Shown here piece after piece: positions 1 to 6,179 of a stretch of 7,300 nucleotides of DNA (within the stretch, counting starts at the first letter, position 1; each line of letters begins with the position of its first letter). This DNA is from an uncultured Elusimicrobiales bacterium (lineage in GTDB: Bacteria > Elusimicrobiota > Elusimicrobia > Elusimicrobiales > Elusimicrobiaceae). The notes under the pieces are model-generated. The model was not told where the DNA came from. It did not search any database and saw only the letters and a list, made by a program, of their open reading frames with translations. Position numbers and translations under genes: made by a program. The DNA is taken from contig CALUZE010000065.1 of the NCBI GenBank assembly GCA_944325235.1, forward strand, positions 1-7,300. Reading direction: 5' to 3'.

Positions 1-164
1 GGGGCAGATACTGCTATATTCCCGGACGACGACGCCTGCACCGGCCGCACCGAACGGCTGCCGGAAGAATAAGCATTGCCGGGGTTCCACCACGCGGGCG
101 GATTGCCGGCGCACGCGGCGGCCAGCAAACTAAACACGGCTAACGAAAAAACAGTTTTCTTCAT
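1..164 (-). CDS. Putative lipoprotein, N-terminal fragment (runs off left edge)
   Basis: An open frame reads from an ATG at 164-162 to the window edge: 54 full codons plus two bases. The protein starts with a lipoprotein-type signal peptide: Lys2-Lys3, a hydrophobic stretch at residues 5-17, then LLAAAC, with Cys18 as the likely lipidated residue. A mature region begins after it with AGNPPAWWNPGNAYSSG, rich in Pro, Gly, Ser and Asn and carrying a Trp-Trp pair. This suggests a flexible linker just outside the membrane. The start is supported by the signal peptide and by a TATAAT box exactly six bases upstream; there is no Shine-Dalgarno sequence. The gene begins 15 bases after the lipA stop on the same strand with no terminator between, so read-through from lipA is possible. 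I do not recognise the family, and the functional part lies outside the window. The signal peptide is seen; export and lipidation are inferred. Confidence 0.72.
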   Translation of the reverse strand, partial: MKKTVFSLAVFSLLAAACAGNPPAWWNPGNAYSSGSRSVRPVQASSSGNIAVSA

Positions 165-170
165 AATTTT

Positions 171-176
171 ATTATA
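171..176 (-). promoter_or_regulatory. -10 box for the left-edge lipoprotein; leaderless start
   Basis: On the minus strand a perfect TATAAT occupies 176-171, preceded by TGG, which gives an extended -10 (TGnTATAAT). With normal spacing the +1 falls on base 164, the A of the ATG. I see no convincing -35 at 16-18 bases; that region is the 3' end of lipA. The extended -10 could compensate. Confidence 0.6.
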
Positions 177-179
177 CCA

Positions 180-1073
180 CTATCCGGCTTTATTTGGGCA
201 GGCGGCTTTGCGGTACAACGCCCCCGCGCGGTAGCTGCTGCGCACCAGCGGGCCGCTGGCCACGCCTTTAAAGCCCAGCTCCAGCGCTTCCTGCTCCCAG
301 GCCTGATATTCGGCCGGCTCGGGGTAGCGGGCCACCGGGTAGTGCGCGGCCGACGGCGCCAAATACTGGCCGATGGTCAGCAAATCCACCCCCACCGCGC
401 GCAAATCTTTCATCAGGGCCGTAATTTGCTCATGCGTTTCGCCGAGCCCCACCATAAAGCCCGTTTTGGTCAAAATATTCGGCGCTATTTTTTTAGAGCG
501 TTCCAACAGCGTCAGCGTGCGGCGGTAATCGGCCCCCACCCGCACGGCCGCGTACAGCTGCGGGACGGTTTCCACATTGTGTGCCAACACGTCCGGCCGG
601 GCTGCCAGCACAGTTTTCAGGGCGGCTTCGTCGCCGCGCAAATCGGAAATCAGCGGTTCCACTTTCACGTCCGGCGTCAGCGCGTGGATGGCCTCAATCA
701 CACGGGCAAAATGCGCCGCGCCGCCGTCTTTCAAATCGTCGCGCGTGGGCATCGTCAGCACCGCATAGCGGATGCCCCATTCTTTTACGGCCTGCGCCAC
801 GCGGGCGGGTTCGTTTTCGTCCGGCGGCAGGGGGCGCGCTTTCGTCACCGCGCAAAAGCGGCAGCCGCGTGTGCAAATGTCGCCAAGCACCATAAAGGTA
901 GCGTCGCCGCAGTTGAAGCATTCCCCCCGGTTGGGGCAGCGGGCGGCGTGGCAGACGGTGTGCAGCGTCAGCTGGTCAATGGACTGCTGGGCGTGCAGCG
1001 CCGCGGAAGAACGTAAAGCCGCTTTGTTGCGGCCTACCAAATCTTTAAGCCACTGGGGCATGGGTGTAGTCAT
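180..1073 (-). CDS. lipA: Lipoyl synthase
   Basis: A radical SAM enzyme that inserts two sulfur atoms at C6 and C8 of an octanoyl group carried on a lipoyl-domain or H protein, forming lipoate in the cytoplasm. The 297-residue length is typical. Both iron-sulfur sites are visible: the auxiliary cluster CX4CX5C (Cys41, Cys46, Cys52) and the radical SAM CX3CX2C (Cys67, Cys71, Cys74, in GDICTRGCRFC). The C-terminal RSSY (278-281) supplies the serine ligand of the auxiliary cluster. Other family blocks are NVETVPQLY (167-175), TKTGFMVGLGET (202-213), LTIGQYLAPS (232-241) and ASGPLVRSSY. The start at ATG 1073 begins MTTPMPQWL, matching the usual short lead-in to the PxWL motif. The frame stays open upstream to 1232, but that part crosses the promoters and the divergent gene and looks non-coding. 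A second ATG at codon 5 is the alternative. One deviation: residues 106-114 read LTMPTRDDL where LipA usually has T-S-V-D-R-D-D-L. No lipB or lipoyl-domain gene is in view. Confidence 0.96.
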   Translation of the reverse strand: MTTPMPQWLKDLVGRNKAALRSSAALHAQQSIDQLTLHTVCHAARCPNRGECFNCGDATFMVLGDICTRGCRFCAVTKARPLPPDENEPARVAQAVKEWGIRYAVLTMPTRDDLKDGGAAHFARVIEAIHALTPDVKVEPLISDLRGDEAALKTVLAARPDVLAHNVETVPQLYAAVRVGADYRRTLTLLERSKKIAPNILTKTGFMVGLGETHEQITALMKDLRAVGVDLLTIGQYLAPSAAHYPVARYPEPAEYQAWEQEALELGFKGVASGPLVRSSYRAGALYRKAACPNKAG

Positions 1074-1080
1074 CACGGTT

Positions 1081-1086
1081 ATTATA
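1081..1086 (-). promoter_or_regulatory. -10 box for lipA; near-leaderless start
   Basis: TATAAT on the minus strand (1086-1081), preceded by a G and a T run. The predicted +1 is base 1074, one base before the ATG at 1073, or the A itself. There is no Shine-Dalgarno sequence in front of the start and no TTGACA-like hexamer at 16-18 bases; that stretch is a GC-rich block. Confidence 0.55.
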
Positions 1087-1117
1087 CAAAAACCGACGCC
1101 CGGCCCGCCGAAAAGGA

Positions 1118-1123
1118 TATAAT
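1118..1123 (+). promoter_or_regulatory. -10 box for the TPR-SpoIID gene
   Basis: TATAAT at 1118-1123 within GGATATAATATAG. The predicted start of transcription is A1130, giving a leader of about 23 bases that contains the ribosome-binding site. No good -35 hexamer is visible upstream (CGACGCC region). The box faces away from the lipA -10, with only 31 bases between the two. Confidence 0.55.
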
Positions 1124-1142
1124 ATAGTGAACTCTTTTTTAC

Positions 1143-1147
1143 GGGAG
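1143..1147 (+). promoter_or_regulatory. Ribosome-binding site deciding a GTG start
   Basis: GGGAG, five bases before GTG 1153. It supports the GTG as the true start, since no ATG lies near the signal peptide. It is the only clear Shine-Dalgarno sequence among the gene starts in the window. Confidence 0.6.
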
Positions 1148-1152
1148 CCCGC

Positions 1153-3246
1153 GTGAAACGTTTTCTTTTCTTTTTAGGTTGTGCTTTCTGCCTGGCCGCA
1201 CCGCTGGCCGCCGAGGAGCAGGACGCCGCCAAAACCGAACAGCAACGCCTGCAGGAAGCGGGCGAGCTGTATTTTGACTACAAACCCCAGGAAGCGCTGG
1301 ACGCCTACATTGCCCTATCCAAAGACACGCAAAACCGCCAATCGTTTTTGAACGCGGCCTTTATTGCGCTGGAACAAAACGACCCCAAACAAGCGGTGGA
1401 CATTATGTCCGCCGCCTACAAAATTTACCCCCAGGACCGCGAAACCATTGAAATGGCTGCCGAAGCCTACCTGGCGGACGGGCAATACCGCGCAGCGGAA
1501 AAAATGCTTTCCTTGCTGCCCGAAAACAAAAAGCGGGCGGGGTTTTTCCACATCAACCTGGCCCGCGCCCAAATGGGCCTTAACGAAAAACGCTTGGCCA
1601 AATACAACCTGAAAATGGCCGTGCGTGCCGGCACGCACCCCGCGCTGGCCAACTACCTGCTGGGCCTGTTGTATGAAGACGAAAAAGACTACAAACAAGC
1701 GGCCGACGTGTTCCGCAGGGCCACCGTGTACGACCACCAATTTATAGAAGCCAAAAAGCACTACGCCGCCGCCTTGGAAAAGCTGGGCAATTACAACGAA
1801 TCTTACCGCCAGTACCGGATGATTTACTCGTCCGAAAAAAGCAACAAAGACGTCAACGCCGCACTCGCCCGCCTCAAGCCGCGCCTCTCGCGCCCGGAAA
1901 AAGAAATCGTGGGCGGCAAGGAACTGACTAAACACACGTTCGTAAAACCCGTTGTCCTGCCGGACGGTGTACAAGCGCGCGAAATTAAAGTGGGCCTGGG
2001 CATGCGACAAAACGGCCGCCCCTCCACGCGCAGCACCGTGCATTTTATCCCGTCGCACGATTTTAAAATTACCGACGCCCAAACCGGCAAAGTGCTGGCC
2101 TCGGGCAAAGCCAAAGAAAGCTGGGTGGCCGTATTAAAGAACCGCAGCACCTATCTGCTGACGCCCAAAAACAAGCGGATTGCGTTTAAAAAATCCGTTA
2201 TCGTTACCCCCGTTTCCAAGTCCCCCGACGAAGGAAGCACCATTATTGTAAAAAACGTGATGAGCGGCGCCGGGATGACCTGGGCCAGCGTGGACGATAA
2301 AGAATACCGCGGCAAACTGCAAATCACCTACAACGCCGCGCGCAACACGCTCGTCCCCATTAACATCGTAAATATAGAAGAATACATTATGGGCGTTATC
2401 GCGTCCGAAATGCCCACCCAGTTCCCCATGGACGCCCTGCGCGCCCAAGCCGTGCTGGCGCGCACCTACGCCCTCAAACATTTGGGCAAACACAAATACT
2501 ACGGCTACGATTTGTGCGACACGCAAAACTGCCAGGTGTACGGCGGCGTCAGCTCCGAAAGCGAACGCGGCAACGCGGCCGTGGAAAGCACCATGGGCGA
2601 AATTATGCGCTACAAGAAAAAACCCATAGAAAGCGTATTTTCGGCCAACTGCGGCGGCGTTACGCAAAGCGCCAAAGAAGCCGGCTGGTACGAAACGCCC
2701 TACCTGCAGCCGGTATCGGATTATAAAGATTTTGATTTTGACACATTGCAGCCCTACCACTTTAAAGAACTGCTGCAATACCCGCACGATGCGTACAGCC
2801 GCTACGACAAACACGTCAGCCTAGCGGCCTTCCGCTGGACGCGCGTCGTAGACGTGGAAGACGTCAGCCAGGTCATCAAACGCAAGAAAAAAGACATCGG
2901 CCGCGTGACGGGCATTATCCCCCTGCGCCGCGGGCGCTCGGGCTACGTCAGCCGGTTGCTTGTTAAAGGCACCAAAGGCACCGTCACGCTGAATAAAGAA
3001 AACGTCATCCGCAACAATTTAAGTCTTGGTATGCTGCGCAGCAGTTACTTTATTGTGGAGCCCAACTACCGCGACCACGAACTGGAGTTTTTTGTGTTCT
3101 ACGGCGGCGGCTGGGGGCACGGCGTAGGCTTTGACCAAACCGGCGCCGCCGGGCGGGCCGAAGCCGGGCAAGGCTACCAAGAAATTCTGCAGCACTATTT
3201 CCCGCTGGCGGAATTTTATTCTCCCGCCGAAGAAGCAAAAAAATAA
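1153..3246 (+). CDS. Secreted TPR-repeat protein with C-terminal SpoIID/LytB domain
   Basis: A 697-residue exported protein starting at GTG. Residues 1-20 form a signal peptide (KR, then FLFFLGCAFCLAAPLAA, cleavage near AA-EE). Residues about 29-228 contain roughly six TPR-like helical pairs, for example AGELYFDYKPQEALDAY and ANYLLGLLYEDEKDYKQAAD. Residues about 255-390 look beta-rich, and residues about 395-690 form the SpoIID/LytB domain. Its hallmarks are VNIEEYIMGVIASEMP, with Glu419 in the position of the SpoIID catalytic glutamate; RAQAVLARTYAL; CDTQNCQVYGG (Cys455, Cys460, possible metal ligands); FSANCGGVT; and GGGWGHGVGFDQTGAAGRA with the following YQEILQHYFP. In Bacillus, SpoIID is a lytic transglycosylase acting on denuded peptidoglycan glycans; in LytB the domain is described as an amidase enhancer. 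A periplasmic wall-remodelling role is therefore inferred, with TPRs as a likely partner-binding platform. Nothing suggests sporulation. A bidirectional terminator follows the stop. Confidence 0.9.
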   Translation: MKRFLFFLGCAFCLAAPLAAEEQDAAKTEQQRLQEAGELYFDYKPQEALDAYIALSKDTQNRQSFLNAAFIALEQNDPKQAVDIMSAAYKIYPQDRETIEMAAEAYLADGQYRAAEKMLSLLPENKKRAGFFHINLARAQMGLNEKRLAKYNLKMAVRAGTHPALANYLLGLLYEDEKDYKQAADVFRRATVYDHQFIEAKKHYAAALEKLGNYNESYRQYRMIYSSEKSNKDVNAALARLKPRLSRPEKEIVGGKELTKHTFVKPVVLPDGVQAREIKVGLGMRQNGRPSTRSTVHFIPSHDFKITDAQTGKVLASGKAKESWVAVLKNRSTYLLTPKNKRIAFKKSVIVTPVSKSPDEGSTIIVKNVMSGAGMTWASVDDKEYRGKLQITYNAARNTLVPINIVNIEEYIMGVIASEMPTQFPMDALRAQAVLARTYALKHLGKHKYYGYDLCDTQNCQVYGGVSSESERGNAAVESTMGEIMRYKKKPIESVFSANCGGVTQSAKEAGWYETPYLQPVSDYKDFDFDTLQPYHFKELLQYPHDAYSRYDKHVSLAAFRWTRVVDVEDVSQVIKRKKKDIGRVTGIIPLRRGRSGYVSRLLVKGTKGTVTLNKENVIRNNLSLGMLRSSYFIVEPNYRDHELEFFVFYGGGWGHGVGFDQTGAAGRAEAGQGYQEILQHYFPLAEFYSPAEEAKK

Positions 3247-3260
3247 CCTTTGCCTGCCGC

Positions 3261-3291
3261 AAAAAAGCCCCGGTGTTTGCCGGGGCTTTTT
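3261..3291. terminator. Bidirectional intrinsic terminator between convergent genes
   Basis: Stem GCCCCGG (3267-3273) pairs with CCGGGGC (3280-3286) around a six-base loop TGTTTG. It is flanked by six A at 3261-3266 and five T at 3287-3291, so it has a U-tract in both directions. It lies 14 bases after the stop of the plus-strand SpoIID-domain gene and 16 bases after the stop of the minus-strand gene ending at 3308. Confidence 0.92.
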
Positions 3292-3307
3292 GATACAAGA
3301 AATACGC

Positions 3308-5113
3308 TTATTGGCCGGACAGTTTGCGCTGGGCCGTGGCCTGGATTTGCTGGATTTGCTTTTGCTTTTCCGCATCCGGCACGTCGGAAGCCATTACTTG
3401 GTTGACTTGTTCGTACATTTCGCGCAAGATGGGGCGGGCGTGCTGTTCCAGTGCGGCCTTCTGTTCAGAGGTGGCTTGCTGTACGTTCGGGTCCTGCATA
3501 ATTTGCGAGAGCGAACCTTCCACCTGGCGGTTCAGGCGGGCTTCTTTTAACTGCGGGTCGTTTTGCAAGTCGTCCAGTTCTTTATTTACGCTTTGGCGTA
3601 ATTTATTGGAAGCGTCCTCTTTGTCGGTTTTGGAAGTATCCGGGTCCTGCCAAATTTTCATATATTCGTCCTGGTATTTTTCGTAAATAGCGTCAACGCG
3701 GCGGGCGCCTTCTTCGCCGTATATTTCCCCGGCCTTTTTTACATTTTCCTTGCGGTTTGGGTTAAGGCTTTTTTCCCGCGCTTTTAATTCCGCGGGCGAA
3801 GCGCGGTAGCTGCGGCCCAACACTTTGCCTTCTTTCTCGTCCTGCCGCGCCTTCTTCACCTCTTCGTCCGCCAATTTATTTTCCACTTCAAACAACCCTT
3901 GCGTGGATTTTCCGTTTTTCGTAATAATATCTTCCAACGCTTTGCGGCGGGCGTTTTGGTTTTCCGCTTGCCGGTTGTAATACTCCTCGGCGGGCAGGCC
4001 CTGCATAGCCAGCTGCATATCTTTTTCGCGGGCGGCGTCTATAACCTGGTTGGCCTGGGCGGCAATTTCGGAGCCGTATTTTTTGCTGATTTCTGCTTTA
4101 AGCAAATTATCTTTTTCAATACGTTCCTGTTGGAATTTTTTAAAACTGTTGTCGTTAGACAGTTTTTGGAGTTTCTGTTCGTATTTCTGCGCCACCTGTT
4201 TTACTTTTTCGGCAATTTGCTGGGAACTCATATCGGGCGAATTGACGGCGGAAGCCATTTCGCTTTGGAAGTCGTCCATTACCTGGCCCGCTTCCTGCGC
4301 GGCTTCCTGCCCGAAGGCCTGGCCCATACTGTTCACCACGCCCGCTTTTTGCGAGGCCACTTGGTCCAGCACCGGCGCAAACGGGCCCGACGAAACTCCC
4401 CCCGACGAAGAATGCCGCTGGAGGTATTTTTCTATATTGGCGTTTTTCTTGTTTTGGGGGAGCAGGGCTTTGGCGATGGCGCGGTCAATGTTGCTGGAGA
4501 GGCCTTGTAATTGGTTTTGCAGCTGTTCCTGCTGTTTTTTGCTCATTCCCGTTAAGAAAGGCGCAAACGCGCGGTTGCGTTCGTTTTGCACGGCTTCCTG
4601 CACCGTGGGGCGGTACATGCCCGGCTGTTGGGGCGCGGCATCCGCTTGTGCGGGGGCCGCATATCCGCTGGCGGAAGCACCGGTGCCGTACTGCGCGTAA
4701 TTGGCGGGCGACAAGCCCTCGGGCTGATACGCCGGAGGATTGGACGGAAGCGCATGCCCCGCAGAAACGGAAGGGAGCGCGGCGGGCGAAGGCTGTTGAT
4801 AAGTGCGCGGCGCCGAAAGCGTGTAATCCTGCGGGTGGACGGAGAGATTGGGCCGGCGGAGATAGCGCTGCACGGCCTGGGCGCGCTTTTCCTGCCGGGT
4901 CAGCGGGTCCGCATCCGGCTGGGGAGGAAGGCCCAAAATTTCTTCGTCTTTTAAATTGGTCAACAAACGGCGCTCGTGATTTTGCTGTTGTTTGGCTTGC
5001 GACTGCAACTGGGACGACGCATGATACGACATCACCCGCAACGCCGCCAGGCCAATCGCCAAAAGGGCCAGCACAAATAAAATAAATTTTACCCACCGTT
5101 TTGTATTTTCCAT
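3308..5113 (-). CDS. Unrecognised membrane-anchored, helical repeat protein
   Basis: A 601-residue protein with no family I recognise. A single N-terminal transmembrane segment (about 8-28, WVKFILFVLALLAIGLAAL) follows a short Lys/Arg-containing head, so the rest probably lies outside the cytoplasm. Residues 30-90 are charged and helical, 91-170 are a Pro/Ala/Ser/Tyr/Gln-rich and probably disordered linker, and 170-601 are almost wholly helical and rich in Gln, Lys, Glu and Ala. The helical part holds four copies of a repeat unit beginning at residues 267 (FGQEAAQEAG), 346 (YGSEIAAQAN), 465 (YGEEGARRVD) and, more diverged, 551. There are no cysteines and no catalytic motif that I can see. I chose ATG 5113 because it leads directly into the transmembrane helix; the frame stays open to 5161, but that part overlaps the upstream gene. 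The start is one base after the upstream TAA with no Shine-Dalgarno sequence, so translation is probably coupled. The upstream lipoprotein carries the same unit, suggesting that the two act together in the envelope. A structural or scaffold role is a guess. Confidence 0.85.
   Translation of the reverse strand: MENTKRWVKFILFVLALLAIGLAALRVMSYHASSQLQSQAKQQQNHERRLLTNLKDEEILGLPPQPDADPLTRQEKRAQAVQRYLRRPNLSVHPQDYTLSAPRTYQQPSPAALPSVSAGHALPSNPPAYQPEGLSPANYAQYGTGASASGYAAPAQADAAPQQPGMYRPTVQEAVQNERNRAFAPFLTGMSKKQQEQLQNQLQGLSSNIDRAIAKALLPQNKKNANIEKYLQRHSSSGGVSSGPFAPVLDQVASQKAGVVNSMGQAFGQEAAQEAGQVMDDFQSEMASAVNSPDMSSQQIAEKVKQVAQKYEQKLQKLSNDNSFKKFQQERIEKDNLLKAEISKKYGSEIAAQANQVIDAAREKDMQLAMQGLPAEEYYNRQAENQNARRKALEDIITKNGKSTQGLFEVENKLADEEVKKARQDEKEGKVLGRSYRASPAELKAREKSLNPNRKENVKKAGEIYGEEGARRVDAIYEKYQDEYMKIWQDPDTSKTDKEDASNKLRQSVNKELDDLQNDPQLKEARLNRQVEGSLSQIMQDPNVQQATSEQKAALEQHARPILREMYEQVNQVMASDVPDAEKQKQIQQIQATAQRKLSGQ
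3320..4315 (-). repeat. Four degenerate protein repeats (membrane-anchored protein, residues 267-598)
   Basis: Units start at residues 267, 346, 465 and 551. The first and third align without gaps over 58 residues after the F/Y-G pair: shared E2, A4, Q15, E17, P25-D26, S28, Q41, L47, L50, N52-D53 and K57, plus V/I10, D/E12 and F/Y14. The second and fourth place their proline two residues later (P27). Each unit reads as helix, proline turn, helix. Similarity is at protein level only. The alignment was done by hand, so exact boundaries are approximate. Confidence 0.6.
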
Positions 5114-5114
5114 A

Positions 5115-6173
5115 TTATTTTTTAGCCAGCGAAAGCGGCGTTCCGCGCACTTTGGCGGCATTTATCTCCAATTTTTCGTTTAACTGCACTTGTAAGGCTG
5201 CCATATCCCGGCGGTATTTTTCCCCCGCGCGGGCCAGGTCGGCCTGCATTTGGCTTAAGCGCGCCGGCTTGCGCACCAGGGTGTTGGCGGCGTCGCGGTA
5301 TGTTTCAAAAATATCCCGCGTTCGCAGGACGGCTTCTTTGCCGTATAATTGTTCAAATTGTTTTTCCACCGCTTGGTGGGCCGCAATCAGTTTGGCCCGC
5401 AGGGCAACCGCCTGCTGTTCGGACAGCGCCGCAATCGGGTCGCCAAATTCGGCCGCTACGGCGTCAAAACCTTGGTCAGCCTCCTGACCCACCCGCTTTA
5501 ACTCGCGCTGTAAATCGTCGCGGTTCTGCACCATAGAAAGGGCCAGGGCGTAATCGTCGGCCATTTTTTGCAGCACCGGTTCCATTTTTTGCGCACACAC
5601 GGCGCCGTAATCGTGCGAAATGCCATCCAGCATTTTGGCGGCGGCCGCTTGTAACGCTTGTGTGGACTCGCGGCGCTGTTCCGCGTCCGGCGCGGCCCAG
5701 GAAAGCGTTTTTTGCCGGGCGGAAAAATCGGCCAATTTTTGCGAATATACAGCCGTTTGTTCGTCCAGTTTCGCCGCAAAATCCTGCGGGGTGTGCGCGT
5801 CCAACGCCGCTTGCACGGCGTCATCGCGAAATTGCGCCAACAGGGCAGAAGTTGCGTCCGCCGTCTGCCGGGCGAAATGTTCCCGCACGGCCGCTTCCAG
5901 CGCGTTCTTTTGCGCAAATACCAGGGTGGAAAGCCGCACGTCCTGCACGGGAGGAAGCAATTCTTTCAGCACGTCCGCCTGCACCAGCCCGTCCTGCACA
6001 ATGGGTTGGGAACGCTCCTGCGCCAGCGCGCGGAATTTGCGCGCTTTATGTACGTAGCGCTCCACGTTGTCCGCCCGGGCGGAACGGCGTTTAGGGTAAA
6101 CGTCTTCCTCAGACGGCGTGCAGGCACACAGGCCCAAGCAAACCAAGCAAGCCAAAGCAAGAGGCGTTTTCAT
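5115..6173 (-). CDS. Unrecognised helical lipoprotein, first gene of a two-gene unit
   Basis: A 352-residue protein that I cannot assign to a family. It begins with a lipoprotein signal peptide: Lys2, hydrophobic core 4-15, then LCAC with Cys18 as the likely lipidated residue. Cys at the -2 position of the lipobox is less usual. The mature part is helical and rich in Ala, Gln, Arg and Asp. It contains three units at about 88-90-residue spacing, beginning at residues 99 (HFARQTADAT), 189 (YGAVCAQKME) and 277 (YGKEAVLRTR), related to those in the next gene. The sequence MEPVLQKM at 197-204 mirrors ARPILREM in the partner's last unit. The start is ATG 6173, chosen for the signal peptide and because a strong promoter places +1 on that A; a TTG-initiated extension to 6191 would begin upstream of the -10. 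The gene ends with TAA one base before its neighbour's ATG. I infer a membrane-attached periplasmic protein that works with that neighbour; its function is unknown. Confidence 0.85.
   Translation of the reverse strand: MKTPLALACLVCLGLCACTPSEEDVYPKRRSARADNVERYVHKARKFRALAQERSQPIVQDGLVQADVLKELLPPVQDVRLSTLVFAQKNALEAAVREHFARQTADATSALLAQFRDDAVQAALDAHTPQDFAAKLDEQTAVYSQKLADFSARQKTLSWAAPDAEQRRESTQALQAAAAKMLDGISHDYGAVCAQKMEPVLQKMADDYALALSMVQNRDDLQRELKRVGQEADQGFDAVAAEFGDPIAALSEQQAVALRAKLIAAHQAVEKQFEQLYGKEAVLRTRDIFETYRDAANTLVRKPARLSQMQADLARAGEKYRRDMAALQVQLNEKLEINAAKVRGTPLSLAKK
5184..5879 (-). repeat. Three degenerate protein repeats (lipoprotein, residues 99-330)
   Basis: Units begin at residues 99, 189 and 277, almost evenly spaced. 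The third matches the third unit of the downstream protein: YG, E2, R6, I10, E12, Y14, D16, P25 and D34, counted after the YG. The first is the most diverged at its head, but its tail YSQKLADFS lies in the same register as YEQKLQKLS in the partner. The alignment was done by hand, with no statistical score. Confidence 0.5.
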
Positions 6174-6179
6174 ATTTCC

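Noticed and set aside
1127..1156. Mini-ORF GTG...TGA (nine codons) overlapping the GTG start of the TPR-SpoIID gene by four bases
   Set aside because: The predicted transcription start (about 1130) falls after its GTG and it has no ribosome-binding site. The overlap is probably chance, and its internal GGGAG is better read as the Shine-Dalgarno sequence of the real gene.
1074..1232. Possible 53-residue N-terminal extension of lipA to position 1232
   Set aside because: It would cross both divergent promoters and the start of the plus-strand gene. Its sequence is basic, low in complexity and unlike LipA, while the family start fits MTTPMPQWL at 1073.
1315..2814. Long open frames on the minus strand (1315-2082 and 2134-2814) opposite the TPR-SpoIID gene
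   Set aside because: They are rich in Phe, Val, His, Gly and Arg with no recognisable motif, as expected for the antisense of a GC-rich gene. The plus-strand gene has a signal peptide, domain hallmarks, a ribosome-binding site and a terminator.
3342..3359. Tandem 9-base repeat TGGATTTGC x2 near the 3' end of the membrane-anchored protein gene
   Set aside because: It is only two copies, encoding part of a Gln-Ile-Gln-Gln-Ile-Gln helix. It is too short to be a meaningful repeat or recombination site.
3899..4700. Open frames on the plus strand opposite the membrane-anchored protein (3899-4510, 4050-4700)
   Set aside because: Their Phe- and Leu-rich or Ser- and Cys-rich make-up mirrors the Lys/Glu/Gln/Ala-rich real protein on the other strand. 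There is no start signal or motif.
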